This document shows, one piece after another, positions 7,778 to 17,054 of a stretch of DNA of 40,829 nucleotides. Within the stretch, counting starts at the first letter, position 1. Each line of letters starts with the position of its first letter. The stretch is taken from contig DPRS01000025.1 in the NCBI GenBank assembly GCA_003537575.1, forward strand, positions 129,760 through 170,588, given 5' to 3'. The DNA comes from Oxalobacteraceae bacterium. Lineage in GTDB: Bacteria; Pseudomonadota; Gammaproteobacteria; Burkholderiales; Burkholderiaceae_D. A program made the position numbers and the translations under genes. A model generated the notes under the pieces. That model was not told where the DNA came from and did no database searches. It saw nothing but the letters and a program-made list of their open reading frames with translations.

Positions 7778-8815
7778 TCAGGCGGCTTTCTTCCGCTTCA
7801 GCATGTCGAGCGCGACGTCGACGATCATGTCTTCCTGGCCGCCGACCATGCGGCGCTTGCCCAGTTCGACCAGGATGTCGAAGGCCGGCAGACCGTATTT
7901 CTGCGCCGCCGCTTCCGAGTGACGCAGGAAGCTCGAATACACGCCGGCATAGCCCAGCGCGAGCGTCTCGCGGTCCACGCGCACCGGGCGTTCCTGAATC
8001 GGACGCACAATGTCCTCGGCAGCGTCGATCAGCTTTTTCACGTCGCAGCCGTGGTTCAGGCCCATGCGGTCCACTGCGGCGATGAACACTTCCAACGGGG
8101 CGTTGCCTGCGCCCGCGCCCATGCCGGTCAGGCTGGCGTCGATGCGGTCGCAGCCATGTTCGAGAGCGACAATCGAGTTCGCCACGCCCAGGGAGAGATT
8201 GTGATGCGCGTGCATGCCGGTGCGCGTCTCAGGCTTCAAGGTATCCTTGAATGCCTTGAACCGGTCCGCGATGTCGTACATGTTCATCGCGCCGCCCGAG
8301 TCCACCACGTAGATGGTGGTCGCGCCGTAGCTTTCCATCTTCTTCGCTTCCTGCGCCAGGTTCTGCGGCGTAGTCATGTGGCTCATCATCAGGAAGCCGA
8401 CCGTGTCCATGCCGAGTTCGCGGGCGTATTCGATGTGCTGCCTGGAGATGTCCGCTTCGGTGCAGTGGGTCGCCACGCGCACCACGCGTGCGCCGGCGTC
8501 GTAGGCATTCTTCAAATCATGGATGGTGCCAATGCCGGGCAACAGGAGCGTGGCGACTTTCGCATGCTTCAGGACACCAGCGACGGCTTCAATCCATTCG
8601 AGGTCGGTGTGCGCGCCGAAGCCGTAGTTGAAGCTCGATCCCTGCAAGCCGTCGCCGTGCGCGACTTCGATGGAATCGACCTTCGCTTCGTCCAGCGCCT
8701 TGGCGATTTGCACAGCCTGCTCCAGCGAGTACTGGTGGCGGATGGCATGCATGCCGTCGCGCAGAGTGACGTCGGAGACGTAAATCTTCTTGGATTTGTC
8801 GAATTGGGCAGTCAT
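7778..8815 (-). CDS. mhpE: 4-hydroxy-2-oxovalerate aldolase MhpE
   Basis: It cleaves 4-hydroxy-2-oxopentanoate to pyruvate and acetaldehyde. The 345-residue product has a DRE-TIM aldolase barrel, with DVTLRDGMHAIRH at the N-terminus (Arg and Asp of the active site), HMTTP, VDSGGA, GMHAHHNLSLGVANS (metal-binding HxH) and the C-terminal communication domain. It lies 20 bp downstream of mhpF, its channelling partner in a heterotetramer. The start has a GGAAAGGAA ribosome site. Confidence 0.96.
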   Translation of the reverse strand: MTAQFDKSKKIYVSDVTLRDGMHAIRHQYSLEQAVQIAKALDEAKVDSIEVAHGDGLQGSSFNYGFGAHTDLEWIEAVAGVLKHAKVATLLLPGIGTIHDLKNAYDAGARVVRVATHCTEADISRQHIEYARELGMDTVGFLMMSHMTTPQNLAQEAKKMESYGATTIYVVDSGGAMNMYDIADRFKAFKDTLKPETRTGMHAHHNLSLGVANSIVALEHGCDRIDASLTGMGAGAGNAPLEVFIAAVDRMGLNHGCDVKKLIDAAEDIVRPIQERPVRVDRETLALGYAGVYSSFLRHSEAAAQKYGLPAFDILVELGKRRMVGGQEDMIVDVALDMLKRKKAA

Positions 8816-8835
8816 GTTCTTTCCTTTCCGTGTTT

Positions 8836-9780
8836 TTACGCCGCCACTGCAGACAACATACGTTCGGCCATGCGCTCGGCGGTCTTCAAGGCCGCACTGG
8901 TCATGATGTCGAGGTTGCCTGCATACGCCGGCAAATAGTGCGCAGCGCCTTCCACTTCGAGGAAGACGGATACCTTCAGGCCGGCTTGCTTGCCGATACC
9001 TGGCAGGTTCAGGCCATTCTCGAAACGGTCGAACTGCACTTCCTGCTTCAGGCGGTAGCCGGGCACGTATTCCTGCACGGCGGCGGCCATTTCCTTGACA
9101 GAAGCACGGATGGCGTCCTGGTCGGCGTTCAGTTCGGTCATACAGTAGACCGTGTCGCGCATGATGAGTGGCGGCTCTGCCGGGTTCAGGATGATGATGG
9201 CCTTGCCCTTTTGGGCGCCGCCAACTTGCTCAATCGCCCTGGATGTCGTTTCGGTGAATTCGTCGATGTTGGCGCGCGTGCCGGGGCCGGCGGATTTGCT
9301 CGAGATGGAGGCGATGATTTCGCCGTAGTACACCTTCGCTACGCGGGACACGGCCGCGACCATCGGAATCGTGGCCTGGCCGCCGCAGGTCACCATGTTC
9401 ACGTTCTGCGCGTCGAGGTGGGCGTCGCCGTTCACCACCGGGATGCAATACGGACCGATGGCCGCCGGAGTCAGATCGACCATGCGGATGCCTGGTTTTA
9501 GCTTGCGCAGGAAAGCGTCGTTCTTGACATGCGCCGAGGCAGAGGTCGCATCGAACACGATATCGATGTCGGCGAAGTTGGCCATCCTCGTCAAGCCGTC
9601 CACGCCTTCATGCGTGACCGCCACGCCTATGCGCGCGGCACGCGCCAACCCGTCCGAGGCCGCGTCGATACCCACCATCGCGCCCATTTCGATGCGCTTG
9701 CCGTGGCGCAGGATCTTGATCATCAAGTCCGTGCCGATGTTGCCCGATCCGATGATCGCGGCTTTGAGTTTCTTGCTCAT
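8836..9780 (-). CDS. mhpF: Acetaldehyde dehydrogenase (acylating) MhpF
   Basis: It oxidises acetaldehyde with NAD and CoA to acetyl-CoA, receiving the aldehyde directly from MhpE. The 314-residue product has the Rossmann motif GSGNIGTDL at 11-19, catalytic Cys132 in VTCGGQATIPMV, and the conserved SKSAGPGTRANIDEFT segment. AAGGAG precedes the start at 9780. The order mhpD-mhpF-mhpE with short gaps matches meta-cleavage operons generally. Confidence 0.97.
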   Translation of the reverse strand: MSKKLKAAIIGSGNIGTDLMIKILRHGKRIEMGAMVGIDAASDGLARAARIGVAVTHEGVDGLTRMANFADIDIVFDATSASAHVKNDAFLRKLKPGIRMVDLTPAAIGPYCIPVVNGDAHLDAQNVNMVTCGGQATIPMVAAVSRVAKVYYGEIIASISSKSAGPGTRANIDEFTETTSRAIEQVGGAQKGKAIIILNPAEPPLIMRDTVYCMTELNADQDAIRASVKEMAAAVQEYVPGYRLKQEVQFDRFENGLNLPGIGKQAGLKVSVFLEVEGAAHYLPAYAGNLDIMTSAALKTAERMAERMLSAVAA

Positions 9781-9789
9781 GTTTACTCC

Positions 9790-10575
9790 TTATTCGGTAA
9801 ATGCCGCGCGCACGCTGCCCAGTCCGTCGATCTGCGCCGTGAACGTCCCCGGTTGCGTGACGGCCACCATCGGCCCAAGCGCGCCGGTCATCAGCACATC
9901 GCCGGCGCGCAAGGGCGTGCCCATCTTCACCATCATGTCGGCCAGCCACACGGCGGCATTCAGTGGATTGCCGAGACAGGCGGCGCCACTGCCGCGCGAC
10001 AGCACTTCGCCATCGCGGGACAGCGTCATTGCCGCCGCGACGAGGTCCAGATCGGCAAGCTGCACCGGGCGGCTGCCAAGCACGAACAGTGCGCTCGACG
10101 CATTGTCGGCGACCGTGTCGACAAAACGGATGTCCCAGTTCTGGATGCGGCTATCTACCACTTCGATAGCGGCCAGCGCGTAGGCGGTCGCGGAAATGAT
10201 GTCGGCGAAGGTATGCTCGTCGTGCGTGAGGTCGCGTTCGAGCACGAGCGCAATCTCGGCTTCGACTTTCGGCTGGATCAGGCGCGACAGCGACATCGGT
10301 TCGCCATCGCCATAGGCCATGTTTGCAAAAAGCGCGCCGAAATCTGGTTGATCGACGCCGAGCTGTTTTTGCACCGCGAGCGAGGTCAGCCCGATCTTGC
10401 GGCCGACAATGCGCTCGCCTTGTGCACGGCGCGCATCGACATTCGCTTGCTGGACGGCATAGGCGAGTTCCATGTCATCGAGCGGGATTTCCCCGCGTAC
10501 TGGCGACACCGGCTGGCGCGTGATTTCTGCGCTATGCAGCCTGCCAGCCAGGATTTGTATGAGTCTTTCAGACAT
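9790..10575 (-). CDS. mhpD: 2-keto-4-pentenoate hydratase MhpD
   Basis: It adds water to 2-hydroxypenta-2,4-dienoate to give 4-hydroxy-2-oxopentanoate, using a divalent metal. The 261-residue product fits the hydratase/decarboxylase family: GRKIGLTS, the metal-ligand segment EAEIALVLERDL, EVVDSRIQNW, GNPLNAAVWLADMM and a C-terminal GALGPM. The start at 10575 is preceded by AAGGAA. It lies 21 bp downstream of mhpB. Confidence 0.95.
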   Translation of the reverse strand: MSERLIQILAGRLHSAEITRQPVSPVRGEIPLDDMELAYAVQQANVDARRAQGERIVGRKIGLTSLAVQKQLGVDQPDFGALFANMAYGDGEPMSLSRLIQPKVEAEIALVLERDLTHDEHTFADIISATAYALAAIEVVDSRIQNWDIRFVDTVADNASSALFVLGSRPVQLADLDLVAAAMTLSRDGEVLSRGSGAACLGNPLNAAVWLADMMVKMGTPLRAGDVLMTGALGPMVAVTQPGTFTAQIDGLGSVRAAFTE

Positions 10576-10596
10576 CAGTATTCCTTCTTTGTTTAG

Positions 10597-11538
10597 TTAC
10601 GCCGCCACAGGCGCGGCATGCATGGCCCCGAAACCCGCGATCCATTCGGGAATCGGGCGATAAAAATCCTTCGACGCACGATATGACCCATAGGCAGACA
10701 GCGCGCCGAACGCCGCGACCCAGGCGCGGATTTCATGCGCTGACTTGCCACCATCGCGGGTGATCGCATCGTTGGTCATACCATCCACAGCCGGCAGCTC
10801 GGTTGCCAGTCGTTCGAGAAACGCAAGATCCCATTCCGGGTTCAGCGGATGCAGGCTGCTGGCGTCCGCCGTGAATGCTCTGGCTGCGGCGATGGTGCGT
10901 TCCTGGCGCGCGGCGCGTGATTCGGGCGTCGGATTGCGCCCGGCAATCAGTCGTTCCGCCACTTCCGCGCTCGCGCCGGCCAGCACCGGCACTGGCGGCT
11001 CGTGTGAAATGCCGCCAGAGCCGATCACGAGCACCCGTTTTCCGGTGCGCGAAAGAAAGCGCCCGATGGCTTCGCCGAGCAGGCGTGCGCGGCGAAGTGT
11101 CGCCATCGGCGGCGCCACCGAATTAATGAACACTGGAATTACCGGAAAGCGGTCCAGTCCGCCGGTCAGCACTTCCAGCGCCTGCGCGCAGCCGTGATCG
11201 ACCTGCATGCGGCAGGACAAGGCCACATCGATATCGGCCGCCAGCACGCTTTCCGCCAGCCCCTTGGCCAACTCGCCCGGCACCGGCAACGGTCCGGCGA
11301 GACTCTTGTAATCACCGATCGAATTCGCTGCCGCGCCAATGCAAAACGGCGGCATCAGGTCGTAGAAGAAACCGTTGTAGTGATCTGGCGCGAATACAAT
11401 CACCAGCTCCGGGTCGTAGGCAAGCACGCGCTCGCGCGCAGCAGCCTGCACGCGTTCGACTTCAATCAGCACTTCCGGCGCAGGATCGAAATAGCCTTGC
11501 AGCGGCGTGTGGGAGAGGCATTCAAGACGAATTGGCAT
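10597..11538 (-). CDS. mhpB: 3-(2,3-dihydroxyphenyl)propionate 1,2-dioxygenase MhpB (class III extradiol)
   Basis: This Fe(II) enzyme opens the ring of 2,3-dihydroxyphenylpropionate. The 313-residue protein is co-linear with E. coli MhpB: LSHTPL at the N-terminus, FAPDHYNGFFYDLMPPFC, MQVDHG with H115, GSGGISHEPPVP with H179 (the two acid/base His have the same numbers as in E. coli), LHPLNPEWD, HEIRAWVAAF and RPIPEWIAGFG at the end. It is the first gene after the terminator at 11672-11693 and begins the mhpBDFEC unit. No mhpA hydroxylase is present. The substrate must therefore arrive already dihydroxylated, as in the 8-hydroxycoumarin route. Confidence 0.95.
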   Translation of the reverse strand: MPIRLECLSHTPLQGYFDPAPEVLIEVERVQAAARERVLAYDPELVIVFAPDHYNGFFYDLMPPFCIGAAANSIGDYKSLAGPLPVPGELAKGLAESVLAADIDVALSCRMQVDHGCAQALEVLTGGLDRFPVIPVFINSVAPPMATLRRARLLGEAIGRFLSRTGKRVLVIGSGGISHEPPVPVLAGASAEVAERLIAGRNPTPESRAARQERTIAAARAFTADASSLHPLNPEWDLAFLERLATELPAVDGMTNDAITRDGGKSAHEIRAWVAAFGALSAYGSYRASKDFYRPIPEWIAGFGAMHAAPVAA

Positions 11539-11671
11539 ATCGACACTCTATGAATTCTTGTCGGGTTGTCCCCAAATCCTCGCAACGGAAACGGCAAGCG
11601 ATGATGCGCCTTGCGAACCACGATCCGTCGGAGACATGCTGCCGCGCCAGGAAGCATCCCGGCGTGACAGG

Positions 11672-11693
11672 GAAAAACGGGACGGCCCGTCCC
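11672..11693 (-). terminator. Rho-independent terminator after the DUF1329 gene
   Basis: On the minus strand GGGACG, loop GGC, CGTCCC is followed by GTTTTT, about 30 bp past the DUF1329 stop. It separates the envelope-protein unit from mhpB. The rest of the 182-bp gap shows no convincing promoter. Confidence 0.75.
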
Positions 11694-11720
11694 AAAGGAG
11701 CGAGCCGCCCGCGGCCATCA

Positions 11721-12971
11721 TCAGCGTCCGGCCGATTCCAGTCTGGTCAAGGACACATCGCTCGGCTTGGCGTCGAAGTTGGTACGCCAGGTCGAAACAT
11801 CAATCAGCGAAATCGTCGCGTGGTTACGCTGGAAGTCGATCACGTCAATAGCGACGGTACGAATATCGCCGGCCTTGGTGTTGACGTAGGAATGCAGTTC
11901 CATGAACTTCCAGAACTCGCCCTTGCGGTTGTAGGCCTCGACGTAGTGAACGCGCGGATACTCGGTCTCGACATAAAGCACCTTCTTGCTGTACGGGTGC
12001 TGCGACGGCGTGGCGACCTCGACCATATAGACTTCACGCGGCTCGAACCCGTTGTTCAGGTTCCAGTACGGCGCGGACTGATCCAGCGTCGGATACTTCT
12101 CGGCAGTCGCAGACGCCTTCGTATTCCAGACATCCAGCCTGCTGTTGGCCGCGGCCAGGACCCAGCGCTTGCCCAGCAGCTTGTATCCCGGATACCAGCA
12201 CGGGCGTGCATTGAAGCCGTCCAGATCGTCCTGCAACTGGTCGGAAGAGCCCACCGGGTCCATCCATGCACCGCCCGACAGGCGGCGGGTACGGCGAACC
12301 GCAGGAACATAGGCCCAGACGTCCGGCACCTTGGTGGAATCGTACATCATGGTGTAGGTGCCAATGCCCTTGACCTCGGACGGCGCCTTAAAGAACAGCA
12401 ACTGACGTGCGCTCTCATCGTCATCACCGATCATCGACGAGCTGCCGGTCAGGCGGCCTTTCATGTTGAAACGCGTGAATTCAGCCACCAGTTCGGCGTG
12501 GATGCCACTCTTGCCGTCGACCAGCACCTGCGTGAAGTGCGGCACGGAAGACACGTCGCCGACCAGGGAGCCTAGGCTCAGGTTCCAGATGATCTTCTTC
12601 GCTGCTTCCGCATCTTTCATGTCAATCGTCGGGAATGGTGCGCCCGCTTTCCAACCATCGACCTTGCAAGTGGCATCGTTGATTTTCGTCTTGCCTTCAT
12701 TGGCCTTGCTGGCCTTGACCCAGTTCTGGTCGAGCGGGACTTTCTTCGAACGCGCCAGCGTGATCTTCCAGCCGTTGTTACGGATGCGCCACTCCATTTT
12801 TTCGGTCAGCATGCTGCCGATGGTGTGACCTTCAAAAGTGGCGTTCCTGACCTGGTCGAGGTTGGCGGCGGAAATCACCGTGCCTTCGGCCAGATCGGCG
12901 GCGATAGCCGGCAGGCAGACTGCGCCGATCAGCGCGGCCACAAGGGGGGAGTACAGATTCGTTACTTTCAT
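11721..12971 (-). CDS. DUF1329 outer-membrane lipoprotein-sorting-like protein
   Basis: The 416-residue product has a signal peptide (MKVTNLYSPLVAALIGAVCL, cleavage near AIAADL). A LolA/LolB-like DUF1329 body follows, with the typical segments RNNGWKITLARSK, RRLSGGAWMDP and PYSKKVLYVETEYPRVHYVE. It is periplasmic or at the inner face of the outer membrane. DUF1329 proteins are habitually paired with DUF1302 and RND/MMPL genes near catabolic clusters for hydrophobic compounds. No biochemical role is established, and substrate passage across the envelope is an inference. It lies 23 bp downstream of the DUF1302 gene and is last in its unit. Confidence 0.88.
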   Translation of the reverse strand: MKVTNLYSPLVAALIGAVCLPAIAADLAEGTVISAANLDQVRNATFEGHTIGSMLTEKMEWRIRNNGWKITLARSKKVPLDQNWVKASKANEGKTKINDATCKVDGWKAGAPFPTIDMKDAEAAKKIIWNLSLGSLVGDVSSVPHFTQVLVDGKSGIHAELVAEFTRFNMKGRLTGSSSMIGDDDESARQLLFFKAPSEVKGIGTYTMMYDSTKVPDVWAYVPAVRRTRRLSGGAWMDPVGSSDQLQDDLDGFNARPCWYPGYKLLGKRWVLAAANSRLDVWNTKASATAEKYPTLDQSAPYWNLNNGFEPREVYMVEVATPSQHPYSKKVLYVETEYPRVHYVEAYNRKGEFWKFMELHSYVNTKAGDIRTVAIDVIDFQRNHATISLIDVSTWRTNFDAKPSDVSLTRLESAGR

Positions 12972-12994
12972 GATTGCTCTCCGTGTGCAAGGGA

Positions 12995-14581
12995 TTAAAA
13001 GAGATAGCTCAGGCTGGTGTAGACCTGATCGCGCTTGTGCAGGTAGCCGAACAGCGTGGTCCTGTCGCTGCCGGGAACGGGGGCATTGGCAAAACCGCTA
13101 TCCCAGAAACCGTCGTACTCGACCTTCCAGCGCAGGTTTTTGCTGAGCTGGAAAGTGACGGAAGGGATGTAGAAGCCGCCGCCATTGGTCACGTCCGAAC
13201 CCAGCACGAGCTGCGGATGGATACGGCCGTTGTCATAGCTCAGATCGAAGATGGCGGTCACCAGCGTGTTGTGGCGCTTGACGCGGCCGCCCCAGCCAAC
13301 GCTGTAGAGCAGATTTTCGTTCTGGTCGAAGTTCTGGATCCACTTGTCGAACACTTGAATCGAGAAGAACATTGGCTTTTCAGTACCCAGGAACGTCTGG
13401 GTGAATGCGAAGTTCTTGTCCATGCGGATCATGGCAGCGATCACATTTTTGGTCTTCCAGCCATCGAAGCCCGGCGCGATGAACTGGCTCATCAGGGAAG
13501 GCGTCGCTGCAGCGAAGTTGAAAGGCGCATCCTTGATATAGGCCACTTCAGTACTGAACACGGCATCGGCCATGTCGGAGTAGCGGCTGGCCGTCGCACC
13601 GAACACATTCACGACCGGATAGATGATCTCGCCGGCTGGGCCCGCCGTGGTCCTGCTGCCGATCGGCGTCGCGCCCGAAGGCGTCACCCCGTCCATGAAT
13701 GTGGCCGACGGATTCATGATCGGCATGTTATAGAAGGTTCGCATCCACGAGACCGAGTAGTTGGTGTCGCCTGCCATGCCAGTCCAGCGCAGACCGCCGG
13801 TCTTGCTATGGATGTCGGCCTTCGAGTTGTTCCAGGCGTAGGGGTCGATGTTGCGGAAGTCCACGCCGGCATAGGGCTGGCTGGACCAGCGGCCGCCGTA
13901 GACGTCGATTTCGGTGCCGATGTCGCGCTTGCGATCCCAGCCCGGGCGGAAGAAGGCTTCGATGCCGCCGTTCGCCTCGGGAACGTCGATATTGACCTTG
14001 AGCGCGATGTTGCCCTTGCGTAGTTCTTCGTTGGCCGGTTCGAGGAAGCTGCGCCAGACATTGTCATAGCCTTGCGCAAGGTCGTTGGCGACGAAGAAGT
14101 CAGTCTCGCCCCAGACGATCTGCTGCTTGCCGATACGGAGCTTGACACGATCGCTTGCCTTGATATCGGCATACCATTCACGCAGATCGATATCGTTGTA
14201 CAAATCCATCAGGCCCTTATTCCTGTAGCTGTTGGCGCCCATGCTTTCCAGATGCTTCAGGAAGGGGGTATTGAACTCTCGAACAGCACGGCCCTTGGCG
14301 ACGAACGCGACCGCTTCGTTCGCCTTGAAATCCATGTTCAGGCGCAAGGTCGTGCGCGCCATGGATATCTTGCCCTTGTCGTTGTAGTTGGGCGTGTCCT
14401 GCCAGTTCTTGGCGTTGACGGACACTTCCTCGCGCAGATAACCGTCGAAGTGGAAACGGCTTTCATCGTTGTTGTTGTCGTCGGCCAGCGCCAGCGGGCT
14501 GGCGGCTGCCATCACGGCAGCGGGAATCAGCGTGTGGAAAAGGCAGCTTCGCCACGTAAGATTTGTCTTGCGTTGCTTCAT
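12995..14581 (-). CDS. DUF1302 outer-membrane beta-barrel protein
   Basis: The 528-residue product has a signal peptide ending near SPLALADD. The mature part has alternating beta-strand character and ends in an aromatic residue (YTSLSYLF), as outer-membrane barrels do. Recognisable family segments are EEVSVNAKNW, LRIGKQQIVWGETDFF and NLRWKVEYDGFWDSGF. It probably forms a channel for a poorly soluble aromatic substrate. The start at 14581 follows TAGGGAG. Partners are DUF1329 downstream, and RND and YCF48 upstream. Confidence 0.88.
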   Translation of the reverse strand: MKQRKTNLTWRSCLFHTLIPAAVMAAASPLALADDNNNDESRFHFDGYLREEVSVNAKNWQDTPNYNDKGKISMARTTLRLNMDFKANEAVAFVAKGRAVREFNTPFLKHLESMGANSYRNKGLMDLYNDIDLREWYADIKASDRVKLRIGKQQIVWGETDFFVANDLAQGYDNVWRSFLEPANEELRKGNIALKVNIDVPEANGGIEAFFRPGWDRKRDIGTEIDVYGGRWSSQPYAGVDFRNIDPYAWNNSKADIHSKTGGLRWTGMAGDTNYSVSWMRTFYNMPIMNPSATFMDGVTPSGATPIGSRTTAGPAGEIIYPVVNVFGATASRYSDMADAVFSTEVAYIKDAPFNFAAATPSLMSQFIAPGFDGWKTKNVIAAMIRMDKNFAFTQTFLGTEKPMFFSIQVFDKWIQNFDQNENLLYSVGWGGRVKRHNTLVTAIFDLSYDNGRIHPQLVLGSDVTNGGGFYIPSVTFQLSKNLRWKVEYDGFWDSGFANAPVPGSDRTTLFGYLHKRDQVYTSLSYLF

Positions 14582-14642
14582 TTTGTCTCCCTACAAAGAG
14601 GCATGAAAAGAATTGGAAATTTGTTTTTGTTTTATTCAGAAA

Positions 14643-17012
14643 TCAAGCAGCCAGTGGCAACGGTATTTTGGCCTCTCCTCCTTGCGAGCCAAAGATGAAC
14701 TTGGGACGGAATACATAAATCAGCGAAGGCATCACGAACAGCGCCGACATGGCTGACACGAAGAGCCAGATCGCCATCAACAGACCCATTTCCGCCTGAA
14801 AACGCAACGACGAAACCCACCACAAGAGCGTGCTTAGGATCAGCACGCTGGCCGTGACGATGACGCCCATGCCGGCCGAATGCAGCGCCTGCTTGATGGC
14901 GTGCTCTGGCGAACTGCCGATGGCAATTTCTTCCTTGACGCGGTCGGCGATGTAGAACGCGTAATCCACTCCCAGACCGATGCCCAGCGCGGCTACCGGC
15001 ACGGTATTGATGTTCATGCCGATATCCTTCCAAACCATGAAGGCAAAGGTCAGCATGTTGGAGATGATGACCGGAACCATGAACAGCATCCCGGCGATCG
15101 TCGAGCGATAGACGATAGTGCACAGCACCGCCAACACCAGCAACGCCAGCGCGATGGCTTCGATCTGGCTGGAGAGGATGATTTCATTGATCGCCGCCAT
15201 TACGCCGACGACGCCGCCCGCCAGTTGCCAATGACCTTCCTTGAGCGGGTTGGCGGCGATGAATTCCTTGACGCGCGCCACAGCGGTGCGGATGGTTTCA
15301 CCCTGGCGGTCACGGAACATCAGCGTGACCGAGCCGTTGGCGGATTGCTTGTCGATGAAGCGGTCCATGTCGCCCGGCTCGGAGACCGATTCCAGCATCG
15401 CCATCAGGCTGCCGTTGATGGCCGCGTTGTCCGACATTTCCAGGTAGTGTGGATTGCCTTCGTGCAGGCTGGCATTGACCTGCGGGATCACGTCGGCGAT
15501 CGATAGCGAGCCGCCGATCTCGGGTTGCACTTCCATGAAGCGCTGGAAGCGATCCATCGATTGCAGCACGTCGTTGCTCTTGACCACTCCCGGCCGATTG
15601 TCGTCGCCGATCACGACGAACATGCGATCAACGCCTTCGAAGCGTGAGTTAATGGCGCCGGAATCCCGGTTGTATTTGGCGTGCGGCCACAGGATCGGCG
15701 AGCCGGGGTTGGCGTCGCCGATCTTCAGGTTGAGCGCATAGACGCCGGCGCCGACGATCACCAACAGGCTCACGCCCAGCACTGCGTAGCGGGCGCGAGA
15801 CAGGGTGATGCCGACCGCGAAATCCAGCACCTTGCGCAAGACCGGTTGCAGGTTGAGCGGGTGCGCGAACCCGCGCGGCTTGCGGATGTAGGACAGCAGC
15901 ACCGGCGTGAGGATCACGGCGCTGACCGTCAGGGTGGAGACCCAGACTACTGACAGCACGGTCAGCTTTTGCAGCATCGGGATCGGGCTCAGCGCCACCA
16001 CCGCCATGCAGGCGGCATCGGCGATCACGCCCAACATGCCGGGGCGGAACAGATCGGTCAGCGCGACGCGGGCCGCGATGCGCGACAGCTCTTCGCCATC
16101 GACTTGCGGCTGCGCCTCCAGTTCGTCATCGAAACGATTGACGATCTGCACCGAGTGCGACACGGCGCGCGAGGTGATGAGCATCGCCACCACGATCACC
16201 AGCGGCTCGAAATTGATGCCGAGGATCTGGCAGATGCCCAGCGCCCAGATCGCGCTCACGAAGCCGGCCAGCAAGGGCAGCAACACGCCGCGCCAGGTGC
16301 GCAGCAGCACGAACAGCATGGCCAGCGTGACGCCCAGCGCGTAGAACACCAGATGCAGGGTTTCGGGCAGATAGTGGTTGACCCAGCCGAACAGGATCGG
16401 GTCGCCAACCACGCGGATTTTCATTGAGCCGTCATCGACCTTGGCGATCAGCGCATTGATTTCCTTGAAGACGGTAGCGTAATCGACTTTCTGGTCGATG
16501 AAGTCCGCCGTGATCAGCGTGGCCTGCAAATCCTTCGAGACATAAGGGCCGTACACCAGCGGATTGCGCAGGACTGCCGATTTCAGCTCGGCCATCTTCT
16601 CGGCCGTTTGCGGCACGTCCGGCCACATCAGCGGCACGCTTTCGATGCCGCTGGTGGAAGCGTGCACTTCCTTGAGCTTCTTGGAAGCCAGCGAAGTGAT
16701 CTGAAACTGGTTGACCGCGGACACTTCTCGCATCCCCAGGGTCAGGTCGCGCACTTTCTCCAGCACGGGCTTCTGGAAGATGTCACCCTTGTCGACTTCG
16801 AGCATGATGGTGACCATGTTCGAGCCACCGAAGGTGTCCTTGAATTTCTCGTGAGTCTTCACGTACTCGTGCTTCGAGGGCAGCATATCCTCGAACACCG
16901 TACGTACCTGGATATGCATGGCAAACCAGCTCAGGATGAGGGTGCAGGCCAGCAGCAGGCCAACCACCAGTTTGCGTCTGTCGATGCAGAAATGCGCGAT
17001 GCGTTCAATCAT
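14643..17012 (-). CDS. RND superfamily transporter (MMPL domain)
   Basis: The 789-residue inner-membrane protein has the RND layout. There is one N-terminal helix (residues about 13-32), a large periplasmic loop, five helices (about 220-390), and a second copy (helix near 410-430, periplasmic loop, helices about 620-770). Typical motifs are GDPILFGWVNHYLPE, GIGLGVDYAFYIADR and RFQAEMGLLMAIW. Such HAE3/MMPL-type proteins occur beside DUF1302, DUF1329 and YCF48 genes and are thought to move hydrophobic molecules. The direction of transport is not known. The ribosome site before 17012 is weak, but MIERIAHFCIDRRK is a normal start for the family. Confidence 0.88.
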   Translation of the reverse strand: MIERIAHFCIDRRKLVVGLLLACTLILSWFAMHIQVRTVFEDMLPSKHEYVKTHEKFKDTFGGSNMVTIMLEVDKGDIFQKPVLEKVRDLTLGMREVSAVNQFQITSLASKKLKEVHASTSGIESVPLMWPDVPQTAEKMAELKSAVLRNPLVYGPYVSKDLQATLITADFIDQKVDYATVFKEINALIAKVDDGSMKIRVVGDPILFGWVNHYLPETLHLVFYALGVTLAMLFVLLRTWRGVLLPLLAGFVSAIWALGICQILGINFEPLVIVVAMLITSRAVSHSVQIVNRFDDELEAQPQVDGEELSRIAARVALTDLFRPGMLGVIADAACMAVVALSPIPMLQKLTVLSVVWVSTLTVSAVILTPVLLSYIRKPRGFAHPLNLQPVLRKVLDFAVGITLSRARYAVLGVSLLVIVGAGVYALNLKIGDANPGSPILWPHAKYNRDSGAINSRFEGVDRMFVVIGDDNRPGVVKSNDVLQSMDRFQRFMEVQPEIGGSLSIADVIPQVNASLHEGNPHYLEMSDNAAINGSLMAMLESVSEPGDMDRFIDKQSANGSVTLMFRDRQGETIRTAVARVKEFIAANPLKEGHWQLAGGVVGVMAAINEIILSSQIEAIALALLVLAVLCTIVYRSTIAGMLFMVPVIISNMLTFAFMVWKDIGMNINTVPVAALGIGLGVDYAFYIADRVKEEIAIGSSPEHAIKQALHSAGMGVIVTASVLILSTLLWWVSSLRFQAEMGLLMAIWLFVSAMSALFVMPSLIYVFRPKFIFGSQGGEAKIPLPLAA

Positions 17013-17054
17013 GGGAGCAATCTCGGAAAATGGTACGGGGATTGGTGCGGGGAT

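Noticed and set aside
11622..11669. Possible XylS-type sites upstream of mhpB (TGTC-N6-GGATC and TGTC-N6-GGATG, 33 bp apart)
   Set aside because: Only 5 of 8 defined bases match in each, and such matches are expected by chance. The mhpB promoter remains unidentified.
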